This document shows positions 32,418-46,669 of a DNA stretch of 64,000 nucleotides, in pieces. Every line of letters starts with the position of its first letter. Position 1 is the first letter of the stretch. The position numbers and the translations under genes are program-made. The notes beneath the pieces are model-generated. The model was not told the DNA's origin, ran no database searches, and worked only from the letters and a program-made list of their open reading frames with translations. The stretch is from Daucus carota subsp. sativus (Eukaryota; Streptophyta; Magnoliopsida; Apiales; Apiaceae), in the NCBI RefSeq assembly GCF_001625215.2, contig NC_030381.2:55043214-55107213 (forward strand). Reading direction: 5' to 3'.

Positions 32418-34962
32418 ATGGGTTCTTTGCAGAAGAGTGTTCTTGTGACTGGAGGGGCTGGTTTTATTGGCACACACACTGTACTTGTGCTGCTTAATCA
32501 GGGCTATAAGGTCTCTATTATCGATAATCTTGACAATGCTGTTGAAGATGCTGTCTCTAGAGTCAGGGATTTAGTGGGTTCTCAGCTTTCTCAGAATCTT
32601 GAATTTCATTTGGTAATTCTTGGCCTCTCTGTTTTTTTGTGATCTTGACTGTCTTTAATTTATTGTTTGCTAGTAATGTGTAACTTTTATGGCTGATCTC
32701 GGAGTTCTGTGTAATTCTTGAATCTTGAATTTCATTTGGTAATTCTTGGCCTCTCTGTTTTTTTTGTGATCTTGACTGTTTTTAATTTATTGTTTGCTTG
32801 TAATGTGTAACTTTTATGGCTGATCTCGGAGTTCTGTGTAATTCTTGAATCTTGAATTTCATTTGGTAATTCTTGGCCTCTCCGTTTATTTTATTTTTTA
32901 TAGATTGCTTCTGTGTTTTATGTGTAATTTTTTTTTTGATACTGTTTTTAATATATTGTTTTCTTGTGATGTGTAACTTTTATGGCTGATCTCGGAGTTC
33001 TGTGTAATTATGTTTTTAATATGATTGCAGGGAGATATCAGAAATAAGGATGATTTGGAGAAGCTATTTTCGAAAAATAAGTAAGTATTGTTGTCATTTG
33101 AGTTTGTTTGTTGTGTTGATTTTGTACTCTTGTGAAAAAATGGGGAAAATAGGAAGAAGTAGAAAAACGCATAGATTGTGATGTGTCAAATGCATGTTAA
33201 GTTATACAGTAGTCTTTATCATTTACCAAATTGAACTCTTAAATGTTGGATTTATGTTTCTTGCTATCGTCATGATTAGATCATGGTATGTTGTTGACAT
33301 ATTGTTGTATAGGTTTGATGCTGTCATCCATTTTGCGGGGCTTAAGGCTGTGGGGGAGAGTGTTGCTCATCCTTTCCGTTACTTCAGTAACAATTTGGTC
33401 GGATCAATCACTTTGTATGAGACAATGGCCAAGTATAACTGCAAGAAGGTTAGTCTTTTCTGATTCTCTTGGTATTGTAAATTTGTCATTTATCTTTTCC
33501 TTTTAGTTCATGGAATTCAGTCAATGTGGTTACGATCTGATGTTTCATTTAGCCGTGGTTTCTCCTAAAGATTTATGAAGAGTCTTATAATGTGATCCTG
33601 TTAATGTGATCTTGTAGTTGGTTTTTTCATCCTCCGCAACAGTTTATGGGCAACCTGAGAAAATTCCATGCGTTGAGGATTTCGAGTTACAAGCCATGAA
33701 TCCATATGGGCGCACTAAGGTACATGATTTAGTCCCCTGATAGTGTTCTTTTTTAATTTGGCATGCCGTAGTATAATCTCTTTGAGTTATTTTCTTTTTT
33801 CCAAACTTAATTTAGCTAATAATTGCGTTGCTCTAGCTTTTCCTTGAAGAAATTGCTCGGGACATTCAGAAGGCGGATTCAGATTGGAAAATCATTCTGC
33901 TAAGGTACTTTAATCCTGTTGGGGCCCATGAGAGTGGCAAAATTGGTGAAGATCCAAAGGGCATTCCAAACAATCTTTTGCCTTACATACAACAAGTAGC
34001 TGTGGGCAGATTACCTGAGTTAAATGTATATGGTCATGACTATCCCACACCAGATGGTACTGCGGTATGTAAAAACTTTCATTATTGTTATTGACCATAT
34101 ATCTGCACCTAGTAATAGAATGGATAAGTGAAAATTATATGTTGGCAAAAGTTATGTGGCTTACATTACCTATAGTGTAACCAAACTTATGTGTCCTCTT
34201 AATAAACAGATCCGCGATTACATCCATGTTATGGATTTAGCAGATGGTCATGTTGAGGCACTTAAGAAGCTCACATCAGATGATATAGGTGATTGCTGCT
34301 ATATGTATATGACATTTGTTGATAATACTTGCACTGTCATAAATTTTCACTGATTTCTCCAAGTTATAAAATCCTATTGTTCAAGATGTTATTTAGCCTT
34401 ACATTTATGACTCTGTAATATTTGGCTTTCTTACATGGTCATCTCAAAATTTATCATGTATGTGCCAGGTTGTATTGCCTACAATCTGGGGACTGGCCGT
34501 GGTACATCTGTGCTTGAAATGGTTGCGGCATTTGAGAAAGCATCTGGAAAGGTAACCATTGATGTTCTTTCTGTAAGTCACACAATAAGACGAGTATACT
34601 GAAGCACATTTAAATTGTATTCAATTACATATTTTCCTACAGAAAATCCCTTTAAAGCTTTGTGCAAAGAGGCCTGGAGATGCTACCGCTGTTTATGCAT
34701 CAACTGAGAAAGCAGAGAAAGAGCTTGGTTGGAAGTAAGTTTACGATCTACTTTATTTCTTCACACTTGATTAGTTCCCTATTATCTGATGCCTGCTAAT
34801 CTACCTTTTAGAACGAGACTCTGTGCCTTTTAGCTAGTTTGTTCTCAAAATTGTTCATATATTACGTTTTTCAGGGCAAAGTATGGTGTGGAGGAGATGT
34901 GCCGTGATCAATGGAAATGGGCAAGCCAGAACCCGTATGGATACAGATCCAAGCCTGAATAG
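32418..34962 (+). CDS. UGE: UDP-glucose 4-epimerase
   Basis: Nine exons (32418-32612, 33031-33080, 33313-33448, 33618-33719, 33837-34064, 34210-34288, 34469-34551, 34643-34734, 34875-34962) give 350 residues, the usual length. The enzyme interconverts UDP-glucose and UDP-galactose with bound NAD, feeding galactose into cell-wall polymers and galactolipids; plant isoforms are cytosolic. Evidence: NAD-binding VTGGAGFIG at residue 10, [11 protein letters not shown], catalytic Ser in FSSSATVYG, catalytic Tyr and Lys in [17 protein letters not shown], and the C-terminal NPYGY. No lesion is seen. Isoform (UGE1/3 or UGE2/4/5 type) is not assigned. The first intron carries duplicated copies of the exon-1 donor region. 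Confidence 0.96.
32590..33015 (+). repeat. ~125-bp tandem repeat copying the exon-1 donor site
   Basis: A unit with AATCTTGAATTTCATTTGGT and GGCTGATCTCGGAGTTCTGT starts at about 32595, 32721 and 32848, with a fourth partial copy near 32950-33010. Each full copy includes the last 15 bases of exon 1 and the donor GTAATTCTTGG, so intron 1 holds two extra perfect donor contexts (about 32739 and 32866). Confidence 0.9.
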
Positions 34963-35949
34963 CAACACCAAAAGAAATACACAGCGTCTGCAAAATGGTT
35001 ACCGAACCCCTTACATACTAGAAAGGGTTTGCTAAGCTTCTCCAGATATGCACTATACTGTCAATTTCTTTTCTGTGAATCAAAATGGTTTACAAGAAAT
35101 TTGTGAATGCAAATAGAATAATACCAGTGAACTGATGTGAAGTTTGTGATAAACAATGTTTTACCAGTTAATCATGGATCCTTTGAATATGCTGTTGTAA
35201 AGTAGTCCTCTTCCTCTACTCCAAAAGATAATAGTTACAAGAGTGGCAGATTGCTTGGAATTGCTTTTGGATCGTTCGTTTTATTATCTCTGTAGGTTTT
35301 CTATAGATTGTTTCTTGTAGATATGCGGAAATTAACTGCAGTTGTTTGCAGTACTAATATTTTCTTGCACTATACACTATTGCTTATGAATGGCTGTCTG
35401 GAACTGGCCTTGAAACTTACAGAGCTTCCAGCTAGATACGATATGAGGTTATTTACATGTAAAAATATCATTCTAATGCGATTAGGACAGGCATGACAAG
35501 TGGCAGAATGACGGGGCAAAGCCAAGGTTCCATCCCCGTCTTAACTGAACTTGAAACCCTTAAGAGCTCTTAAGAGCTCTTGCTCTGCCACTGCATGCGG
35601 CTCGAGGTTTTACAGATAATATGCAGATAAGAGCAAGCAAGAAGCTTCTTGGGGCCTTTTAGTTCTTGACAGTTGACAGTGTCAAAACAGTGACAATGAT
35701 GTTCAATAATTCTACCACAACCTAGGAAATTGTCACCTTCTCCTACTCTCCCCCACAAATACAATAATATTCTCTTTCTGTCGCTGTTTATACATATTTT
35801 CTCTCCGAAATTAATGTTAATTTAAAGCCTTACGTTTCAAATTTCCAGCTTCCAACTATTCCACATGAGGAAGTTGCACCCTCACTAGCTAGTGAAACCC
35901 TCAAGAACCCTCCTACCACATTCAAGTCATTTGTATATATATCTGGTTC
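34963..35949. other. Epimerase 3'UTR and intergenic DNA
   Basis: Contains the epimerase 3' end and the 5' flank of the C2 gene. A perfect 12-base tandem (TTAAGAGCTC twice, near 35560) is seen. No gene recognised. Confidence 0.5.
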
Positions 35950-36603
35950 ATGAACATGAGTATATGCATTCATAGAATGCAGGAAGATTATCAAATCGAG
36001 TGGCCCTTTGTGACGATGGATGTTACTATTGTATCGGCTCAAGGCCTCAGAAGTCGAACAAATCTTTTCTCCAGCCGCGGAATTAGACCATTCACCACTC
36101 TCAGCACCAACATCAACGGGGTTAAACACCTTCATGTTTACAGAACAAAGGTGGATAACTATGGTGGTGCAAACCCTGCCTGGGGCGACAAGTTCCAGCT
36201 GCCGGTTGATGAAGCCACCTTCAACTACAGTAATGTAATATCGTCTTACATATATTTGGAGGTTTTTACCAAACGTCTAGTTGCAGGACAGTCGACACTG
36301 GGTTGGTGCCAGATTCCGGTGACTGATATCGTGAATGAATTTTTTCCCAAAGACGGTGTTCGCCAGCTGAGTTACCAACTGAGAAACAGAGATGGCTCGA
36401 GGGGTCAAGGAGTTGTTAATATTGAAGTCAAGTTGACAGGCTTATTCCATGAAAGATTTCAGAGGCTTCAACGGCCGCTGATTTGCAGTGGGGGATTGCC
36501 ACAGCAATACGTGCCGGAGACGGTGATCGGCATTCCTGTTAACCAAAGCGACGGCAGAGAGTTCCTGCCCATCATCAACATGCATAAGCAGCACCCAGTA
36601 TAA
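35950..36603 (+). CDS. C2-domain protein, BAP (BON1-associated)-like
   Basis: A single-exon frame of 217 residues. A C2 domain occupies about residues 20-165: VTMDVTIVSAQGLRSR, the strand with VYRTKVDNYGGANPAWGDKF, IYLEVFTK, STLGWCQIPV and VVNIEVKLTGLF. This arrangement resembles BON1-associated proteins, small membrane-binding C2 proteins that restrain cell death and defence in Arabidopsis. The C-terminal 50 residues have no recognised motif. The Met at 35950 is the upstream choice; the Met at 35977 (MQEDYQIEWPF) is an equally good start. The assignment to BAP rather than another small C2 family is moderate. Confidence 0.8.
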   Translation: MNMSICIHRMQEDYQIEWPFVTMDVTIVSAQGLRSRTNLFSSRGIRPFTTLSTNINGVKHLHVYRTKVDNYGGANPAWGDKFQLPVDEATFNYSNVISSYIYLEVFTKRLVAGQSTLGWCQIPVTDIVNEFFPKDGVRQLSYQLRNRDGSRGQGVVNIEVKLTGLFHERFQRLQRPLICSGGLPQQYVPETVIGIPVNQSDGREFLPIINMHKQHPV

Positions 36604-36645
36604 TTGCATAAGCACCCATCCAATCTATTTCGGGACTATATGTTA

Positions 36646-36743
36646 CTCAGTCCGTTTCAAAATAATTATCTGAAAAAATGTAATTACCGTATCCCGTCAA
36701 TACATTAAAATACATCGCGACAATTATTTTGAAACGGAATGAG
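36646..36743. mobile_element. Stowaway-like MITE in the C2 gene 3' flank
   Basis: Inverted ends CTCAGTCCGTTTCAAAATAA and TTATTTTGAAACGGAATGAG, flanked by TA on both sides; 98 bp. Confidence 0.8.
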
Positions 36744-36747
36744 TAAA

Positions 36748-37404
36748 TTTTGGTTGCCAAGGACAGTGTGTAAGCTGTAATGATTGAAGAGTAGCAGATA
36801 AGTTAAATGTTTTGGAATTGATTAGGAGACCATTGGATATGAAAACGACTTGCTGCTTTATGTAGCAGGAAGCTTCTAGCTGACTTGCTTCAAACCGAAA
36901 ACCAAGTCAACTCAGTGATTTACCTCCAGCTTGGGATTATAGGAAAAAGAAAAAACTCATGTTTTTCCTGTACTTTGATTTGAGATATGAATGGGAACAT
37001 GGTGACAACTATATTGTGTAGTAAATATTCACAAAACTGAAATATATATACAGTACTCTTCACACTGTAAAAAATAAAAAACTGAAAGAGAATACCTTCA
37101 ACTATTATCCGACGAGATATGTAAATACAATTACCCTGATCTATATCAAACTATTAAAGAGATAAATGTAAATATAAATTAATCACTTAGCACATATATA
37201 TTTATATGTAACAATCAAAGGGTTACATGAATACAAGGATATACTGCTGTACTACTGTGAACTTTATCTGATTTGTGCTGTTTATGAGTGTTTTTGCAGA
37301 GGATATGTACAGATTTTTCATACTTCACTTGCTCTGCATGATTTGCTAGTATTGGCCGTCTGGTTGACAGTCTGACCTTGTACTAATAATCCAAACTACA
37401 CCAG
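36748..37404. other. Intergenic between convergent genes
   Basis: Convergent 3' flanks of the C2 and unc-13-like genes. No gene recognised. Confidence 0.5.
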
Positions 37405-40400
37405 TTAAGAGTAAGACAATGATCCTGAGTGCCGGATCTCTGATGTTACCTTTTGGAATTTCTTCTTAATTGATTTAAAGCTGTCATGGCCATTATTTGA
37501 CCACTGCATTGAGGTGTTTCTTAGAAGATCTGCCATCATGGGTGGTTTCAGACCAGGTTCCTTCAATGGGCTCTCATCTTCATAATCTGCACATGAACAC
37601 TTAGATCAGCCGGCAGTATTATACTACTGTAATAAAGTTACATCTTTTATAGATTACCCGAGTGAACTGCTAGAACCATCATGTATCTACTAAGAAGATT
37701 TGTCACAGTGGTATACCGTAATAAACTTGCACGTGCAGGTATAAATGACTCATGCAAGTTTTCAACAAAATGAAAAGAATATGTTTGAAGATCAAAACCA
37801 CCTGATGATGCAGGCAGCTGGTAGTGCAATTTTAAGAACTGGGATGCTTCTTTATCTTTCTTGTGGCATAAAACCCGTACTAGTGTGTGAGCATCTACCA
37901 AGTGCCTATGTCTATGCTTATGTGATTCAACTCCAGTCGGAATAAGTTCGCTTGCAGTCATCAACATCTGGATCACAGATTCAGTCTGATATAGAAGAGA
38001 GAGGATCAGTGTGAACATAATTACAGTTACAGGTAATTTGTTTAGAAACTGAAAAAACTTTAGCAAAATTAGCCACCACAACAATTAAAACAATACAAGA
38101 AAATATTGATAAACTTGAGATTTGACAAACCTGAAGGGAGTACAAATTCAAAATTTGATGGGCAAATTGTGCTTCGTTCTCAACTAGTGAACGGGGAAGG
38201 CCTTCACCATCAGCTATAAAAAAATCCTATTTAAGAAGCATGGAACTACCGTGAGCACTGATTTATTGGCAACTAGATGCAGAAGAACCTAACCGCTTAA
38301 TTTCAAAATTGATGATGATGATAATTTAGCAAGCACACACAGAGCCCATACCTTTAACATATTTAGGTCCTCCTCCATCATATTGATATCTGCATCAGAA
38401 AATGCACAAGAAGGGCCACCATCCAGAAGTACCCAAACAAAGCCATCCTATACCAGGGCAATATATTAGTACATCAGAGTCGGGGCCTCGAAAGACTAGC
38501 CTCACAAGGATAAAACATACCAGTGACGCCTTACAAATGCTTGCCACCACAAGATCTCTAAGTACGTCATCAACATAATCACATATATTGTTGAGAACCT
38601 GCGTATAGGTATCAACATATAATAATCACTATGGGTTCTAATACACAAAGACTACTTATAAATAGTTACAGGGGAGAGTTGAGACATGAAGAGAAACTTG
38701 GTATCTTACGCTATCAAAGTTTGGAAGTATGTTATCGAAGCGAGCACTTCCAACACTACCACGATATAATCGAAACAAAAATGTGTCTCTCATATCCCAG
38801 AACACGACTCTTGCTCCTACAAGTAATGTGAGACATAAGCTTGTAAACACCATCAAGTGATAAAATTAAAGTGGAACTATAAACTTACTTCCTAACAAAA
38901 CACAAGTACATATCAAGTCACTAGAAAAAAATTAACTCTACAGATAAGTCCAATAACTCAGACTTTGTATTCCTTTATTAATTAAAGGTTGCAAACCTAG
39001 TAAAGTAGAAGGAATGTTCATAATTAAGCAAACACTCATCCAATACTTTAAAATATGTTTTACAAGAAATTGATTATCTTTCGATTGTGAGTCGATGCAA
39101 TTCGGGTTAGGGATATGTTTTGGGTGGAATCTTGGCTACAGAATAAATATCACTTCTTTTATAGAAACTTAGTGCGTCTTATCTGCATGGTGCTCCTACC
39201 TTGAGTATAAACTTTAAAGGGAAGTACTGAAACTTCCACTAATTATACACCAAGAAGTTATGTTACGATTAATATTACAGACTTACCTATGAATTCACAT
39301 GTTCTTTTGATTGCATCAGCTGCTGTATCCCTCAGACTGTCAAAGGTAGCAACAAAAAGCTCATCAACTGATTCACTATACTCAGATACAGTTTCTGAAG
39401 TCTCTCGACTTTCTTCACCTAGATAAAAAAACATAGAACAGTCAGAAACTGTTAAGCAGAAGTTACTATATTTGGGTTGGAACCTTATGAATGAGACATG
39501 ATCAAAGTAAAAGTAAAGTTTAAATCAACAACAAATAATCATAAATATTTCTATCGTAACTCAATCAGATCAAGCATGTTGCTTTAACATTAACTTCAGA
39601 TAAAATTCTCCATAATATAAAAACATTGATAGCACATCTAATAAAGTATCAATTTATCACTACTAAAATGCAAAACAGTAGCAGTCTAGCCTAGTTGTAA
39701 TTCATTACTGGTAAGGCAATCCTCCCACACGAAAAAGGTCATGGGTTCAAATCAAAGAAAATTATAAATTTCAAAAAGAAAATAAAATAGTAATACTTCA
39801 ACTTAATATTTACTCTCACTAGCAAGACAAATAATCATATTAAAGGCTGATTCTATCAGTTTTAACAGAAATATAAGCATTATTTGCAATTTTGAACATA
39901 TGTCAAAAGAATAAACTTTTTGGCTCCAAAATCTGTTACAAAAACTGAATCACAACCTCTGCTGTTGTCAGATATCGTCGCAGATCCCCAAGATTTCCTA
40001 ATTCCATCTTCTAGTATACCCATTTGTTTCTGAATATACTGCAGAAATCAATAAAATCACATTAGAATATTAGATTCTTCCTTAGAATATTTGACATATA
40101 CCATCATGCCGACAAATTGTTGTTTTTTTATCACCTCTTGATGGTCGTGTATTTGAAACTGATAATAGCAGAAAGCACAAATGCCTCTAGTGTGTAGGAT
40201 GCAGTTACTTGAAACGTTAACAGGAATATTTTGTTTTCAATGTTTCTAAAAAAGTTTTTGGTGGAGGTAAAGGGGGTATGCAAGGTCAGCAGGTTAGTGC
40301 ATCTTTAAAAGTACCCACTCAACTCTTGACATGCTTTGTACTGGCATAAACCTTGTCCATATTGTATAAGGTTTTGTCATTGTATTTTGTGCCAGTGAGG

Positions 40401-43400
40401 TATCATCTTTTAATAGTTTAAATCACTCGTATAATTCTCTTTTAAGTGGAACAAAAAAGGAGCTACAGCAGATATAGCCTAAAGTATGTGAAGTGAACAT
40501 TCAAAATGTTAAAATAAGAGTATATATGACAGAAACTAAGCATACTGCGTAGTAAAGTGATATTATTGGGTAAGGATAATTAGTGATACTCACTTGAAGG
40601 GTGTTCAATCTGATGCAGAGCTTAGACACTGTCAATTCCACCAAATTACCATTAATTTCCTCTTCAAGAAGTACATTCTCAACAACCTTCTTTTTTATCA
40701 TGGGGAATACTGCCTCCTTGTATCGGGTCAATGGAGGCACAGGAGGATACAAATGGTGCTTATCAACTGCATTAATTATTTCATAAGTTTACTGCATACA
40801 TCCAAATCCAACAGGCAATCACATACACAAAACTTAAAAGCTAAAAAAAAACTAATCATTAGTCATTACTAGTGCTTTCAAGAAAGGTTATCAGGGAGCA
40901 TACAAATAATGGAAGGTACCAGAAATTTGTGCAATAAAACAATCAGCTTAAAATGAAAAGTAATCATTACAGAAAAGTGTGTATAAAATGACAGGAAACC
41001 AGAAGGCATATTTGCATCCAGACTACAAGACAATGGGTTAGTGAAGATTCAAGGAGAGCAAGTAAAAAAGCAGCAAAATGTGGACAATGGTACCCAACAC
41101 ATACCTATGTGGCTACAAACTTTATGTAAATAGCTATCCAGTGTGTGGAATATTATGGAAAGTAGAGCTTGTAGGTGTGTAATATCTAACGGAAGCCTCA
41201 GTCCAAAAAATTGATCCACCGTCTGCAAACCAAGAAGGATGTAAGGGTCACTGTAAGAGTATAAAAAAGGATAAACTATTTATCAAGATAGCAGAATTGT
41301 CATTACAAGCATACTGACTGATTGTTAATGGAGACTGTATAGACAATAAAATTATCTTGGGAAGTGCATCCAAGCGAAATCAATATGATTCTACAATATT
41401 TACACATCCAGTATTGCTACAGAAAAAGTTCATTAGCAAAGACATGCACCTCCTCTATTATTCTAAACACTTCAACTGCTGAAGATGAGTGTTTTTGCTG
41501 ATATGACAGTGGTTCCCAATCCTGTAAGCAGAGAGAACTAGAGTGAGGAGGAGTATTTGCACAGGTACGTATAAGAATATAAGCACACATTAAACATGTA
41601 GCACTTGTTAGGTTCTATTCAACTAATAAACTTATAAACCATAGTAACATTTATACTGCTAATGTTTCAGAAGCCATTACATAGTGCAGTCAAATGCATA
41701 CTTTAATAACCAAATGTAAAATAAACCTCGAGGTCGAGAATGCGCCCAGTCCATTCTAAAATTCGTGCATGCTGAGCAATTACCCACTCAAGAATAATAG
41801 GCCTAGAAAACTTTCCAACCTGCAGATAGTGTGAGATAATAGTTAATCTACATGCTTCATAATCAAAAGTTTCCTACCAATCCAGAACTGATGGTTTAAC
41901 AGAATATGTTTTTAGTAAAAATTAAAAACTCCCCAGTCAACGTAAATTTGAACTTCTGACGTGTTTAACAAATTTAAATCTTAAAGTGATCCAGAGACAG
42001 CAAAAAGTATGTAGTAGCAGTCAAGTAATTTTGCAGCATGTACTGAATTCAACTATTGACCAGAAATCTACTGTTCATTTTTACAAGACAAAGTTAGAGT
42101 TAATGGACCAACAGGTTGCCATGATAAGCAACAAAAAACCACCACCGGGAAGATACATGTTAGCAATTAAGCAGTACCTGATATCGGTCAAGTTCTAGGC
42201 TGGAAAAGGACCGTGACTCGTTTGCTTTACATGTAGAAGAAAAAAGAAGAGTCAGACCATGCTCCAAACTACCCACTGCTGGAAGCACTAATTTAACTTC
42301 GTCTGAAAGAGAGGAAACTTGCTCAAGGAATGGTTTCTGCAGAGATTGAAAATAATAATAAATTAGCACATCGTAAATATGCACAAATACAGAGTTGGAG
42401 AAAATGCTGCTGTCGATCATGGAAACCAACCAGTCTTTCACCATAAAGTTGGTGCAGTAGTTTAGCTGCAACCATTGCTGATTCTGGATACCAGTCACAG
42501 AGGACAGGTGAATACAGATTAAGTTCTTTCTCAGCAATCACTCTTACATCATTTGCAAGCACAGCCAATGCATTACCCCTCTCCATTTGAGATCCAAGAT
42601 TCATATTATCTTCTATCTGAGATCATATGGTAGAATCTTAAATATGTAATCACCATTCATGAGGAATCTATTAAAATAAGACAAATTCATGTGACTGCCA
42701 ATGACTCACCCGCCTATATGCAGCTTCAACAGATCTCTCAACATACATTTTGACATGTACAATGTCAGGACCACTTAGAGCATCAGATGTCAACTGAAAT
42801 ATATAATGTATCTTGTAAAGGAATCATATTATAAAACAGCTACAACACTTCAATTAACTACCAAGAGATTAAAAATTGATGATTAAATATTACTAGCACG
42901 AGTAAAAACCAAATTAACTAGGTAATTTCTTTTCATTGTTCACTGTCCTTAGCTTATAAGAACTTGCCAGAACTTTAAGCCTGTGTTATAGAATTAGATT
43001 TAAGGAGTGAATATTCTAGTAATCGTCTAGAAGATCTGGTGTCACAGATTGGACACTAAAAATTTGCCATTAAGATTATCCCACAACCAAGAAGTCCTAC
43101 CTTGTTTTCATCTTGAGCACCATAATTTTTGTTTCTAAGTACCGACGCCAGGGTCAGAACTTTTGCGAAGAAGTCATGTTCCTAAACAGAATAAGAAAAA
43201 ACAATAAGTACTCGTACAATAAAGCTTTGCAGTAAGAACAACACAACAAACTACTTTCAGAAAGTTACAGAAGATTTTGAAGGAATGAATGTTACTCAGG
43301 GAATGCCAATGGAAAAGAAATCATTCCACTAAAAATCTAATCTGTAATGCTTCTTCCTCACGGTCTATACACTGACTTTAGAGGAAACCTAGAAATTAGT

Positions 43401-46400
43401 TGACCCAGATTACCGGCATGGTAGCTAGAAGCTAAAGATATCCAAATTTTTTATAAAGCGTAGGCTGTACAGCAAGCCATCTGAGATTCTGAGTACCAGG
43501 TGTAATAGTAGATCCTTCTGTCTATTTAGGAAACTACGAAGTTACTAAATGTTACTCCATCTCATATTATATGTCTTGTTTTAACTATTGAAGAGTCAAA
43601 TTGATTAAACTTTGACCGCAAATTACACATATTATCCAACTTAAAAAGATTAAAAAACTTCTTATTAGAAAATATATCTAATCCCCTTCAAAATCCATTT
43701 TTCAGATTTTTAAAATAATTAAAAAAAATTCTTTAACTAATGGTCAAAGTTTGGTCAAATTGACCAACTAATAGTCGAAAGAGGACACATAATATGAGAT
43801 GGAGGGAGTATAGTTTTCCTCTATGGTGTTGAGGTAGCAGCAGCTACATCAATGAGGCTCTTGATACGATGCTTACGTTGATTGAAAAATGCCCATTGCC
43901 ACTTTCAATGGTTGTCTATGTTTTTTCTAAACATATATAGCTGAAAGAAAACTCTTGTAAACTACACAAAGACAGTCAGGCAAAAAAATGAGAACACTAA
44001 GTAGGGTTTGAGAAACAGCACTGAAAGAGAAGCAACCTCACTGAAGTGCAGATGATAATCTTGAAGTTTGCTGTCACACCAATAGGTAATTGACCATAAA
44101 ATAGCTTGCACCAAGCTCATTTCTGATTTAGAGTCATCACATTCAATGTAACAAACTAAGCTGTTTATGTATTCTTCATCTTTCCCTCTGCTACTTTCAG
44201 CAGATAGAAGTTTCTGCACTTCAATAATTGCATGATCAAGAAGCATTTCCTCTTCAGTCAGAACAAACTTCACAAGCAAAAGTACTATGTTAGAAATTTT
44301 AGTAGAAACTAGAAACGAATGATTATAACAAATATATTTTAGTGATTATTCAGTTTTATTAATTAAATAAATACATATATACAAATGGATATTCGGTCAT
44401 CACCATCACTTATGATCACTAACCGACTACCACCTTTAATTGTAGCTATTAACGATGACTATTAATCAACTTCTCACATAAAAATCACTACTTTCACATA
44501 TTACTTATAACTGCCACATTCAGACTTCAATCACCAATTTATAGTACAAAAATCACTAACATGTACTTTCTCTGTCCCTCTCATTTCTTAACATTTTATC
44601 CCACTGCTCGACACGCAGTTTGATGCGCCTATTAGACATAGTTCTATAACTTCTTCTAAAAATTTTCTTTTTTCTGAATAAAAATTTTAAATTTTTTTAT
44701 AGAACTATACTTTATAGGAGCATTAAAGGCATACACCTGTGCATTGTCACCTGGAAGTCATTATGATGTCATACAAAATATAAAATTCATGACATATTCC
44801 ATATTCATTACAAACTGGAGTAGAGGACAGAAGAAAATAGTATAAGATGCCAAAACTGGCAACCAGTAAAAGGAGTGTAACAGCATCATACATGTAGAAT
44901 CTCATACCAAGAGCTAGACTCCAGAGGGGTAAAATGGAAGCTAAATTTCATAAATAACTGGATAGTCACAGTGTACATCATATCTATTAACAATCTACTT
45001 AACACAAGTTGTGGGAACAAGTGCTAAAATACAACAATCGACAGATTCAACCGAAATTTACAATTAGTGACCCTAATTCATGCAATTTTGTCTTGCCGAC
45101 CAGGTCCTCGAGATGTATTTGTCACACAAATTGGGTTTATGTATATATCTTTTCCTTAATTCACATTTCAGTATAAAAGACCTCAAATTTTATAATCACC
45201 CACTCTACTTTAATGTTTTACAATGCTAAAACTCATTTTTCTTTATTCCAAAATTTGGATATAGAAATTCAAATGTAGTTTCTAGGAACTTCATCCCATT
45301 ACTAGAAAGAAATTTATACCTGTTGAAACAGCACCCAACCATATAGTGCATTATGCATTTTCTGCGTAATTCCTAAAGTAGACCACGTCAACTTGCAAAG
45401 CTTCAAAAATTCATCAGCTTCCTATATAATATAATATCTGAGTAATTTATTGGTGTTCGACAATACAACAGACATCAACTAAAAAAACAACAATCATATA
45501 CCTCTATAAAATTGCCTTCATCTAGAATGTCAAATATGCCAAAAAGCAACTTCTCATAAAGTCTGATGTTAAAGTGATAACTGGTAGCCCAATAGCATGT
45601 TTCACCTTGAATACCAAAATGACCATTAACAGAGGACAATAGCAAAGACACCTGGCGGATAGCTGCCAGGACCTCAGTACGTTCAGAGGTCGACATTAGG
45701 TTGTCCCATTCCTGCAATATGACAAAATAAGAATTGCTACCAAATAACTGATTAAGGATCACCTTTAGATGCCCTATTAATGTGGAAGTACCTCAGAGTT
45801 GTTCATCTTTGCAAGTAATGTGTCAATTACTTGCTTATCAGTTATTAGATGATTAGCAGAAATAAAGACTTCTTCAAGAATATTTGCCTAGACAACAAAA
45901 TCATAGAGTTACAATGAATAGCTGAATATTAAAATACTATTATAAAAACTCCAAATAAAATAATTTATACAATTAAGATCTAAAAATCTACTTGCACAAC
46001 TTCATTCTAAAAGTCAAATGTCAAATACAAAACCACCAAAATTTGTAAAATACTATGAACTTATCAAATTGCGACAAGGTTTGATTACTTGTCGTTTCTT
46101 CCATTGCATATAAGGTTTTTCATAAAGAAAGTCGGACTTAAATATGCCATTCAGAAGCCCCAGTGAAATCTGAGGAATATCAAGTTGTCCACATGCTTTT
46201 CTTGAAGCAAACTGCATTGATGTTTGCCTAACACAAGCATCCATTGCTTCTGAAATCTAGGAAGAGAAAATAAAAATTGTCAGCTATTACACAAACAAAG
46301 GTCTGAACCATGGAGAATCTCTATTCAATTCTGTATCCAAGTGAGATTCAAAAACTACACATATTTCAAGCCACAAAAGTGGTGAAACTGACAAACTGTC

Positions 46401-46599
46401 GACACACTAATCAGATTTTCACAAGTGAAAACTGAACAAATTTATACGTCAAGTATTTAGTAATCTAAGTCTCCCATGTATTGACTTAGTAATTGTAGGC
46501 TTTTTGGGTACACTGACGAGCACTATAATTCTACAACAAGATTATATCAATAATTCAATAATTCATACACTAAAAAGTGTATTTTGGTGGTCAGTTACA

Positions 46600-46669
<70 letters not shown>

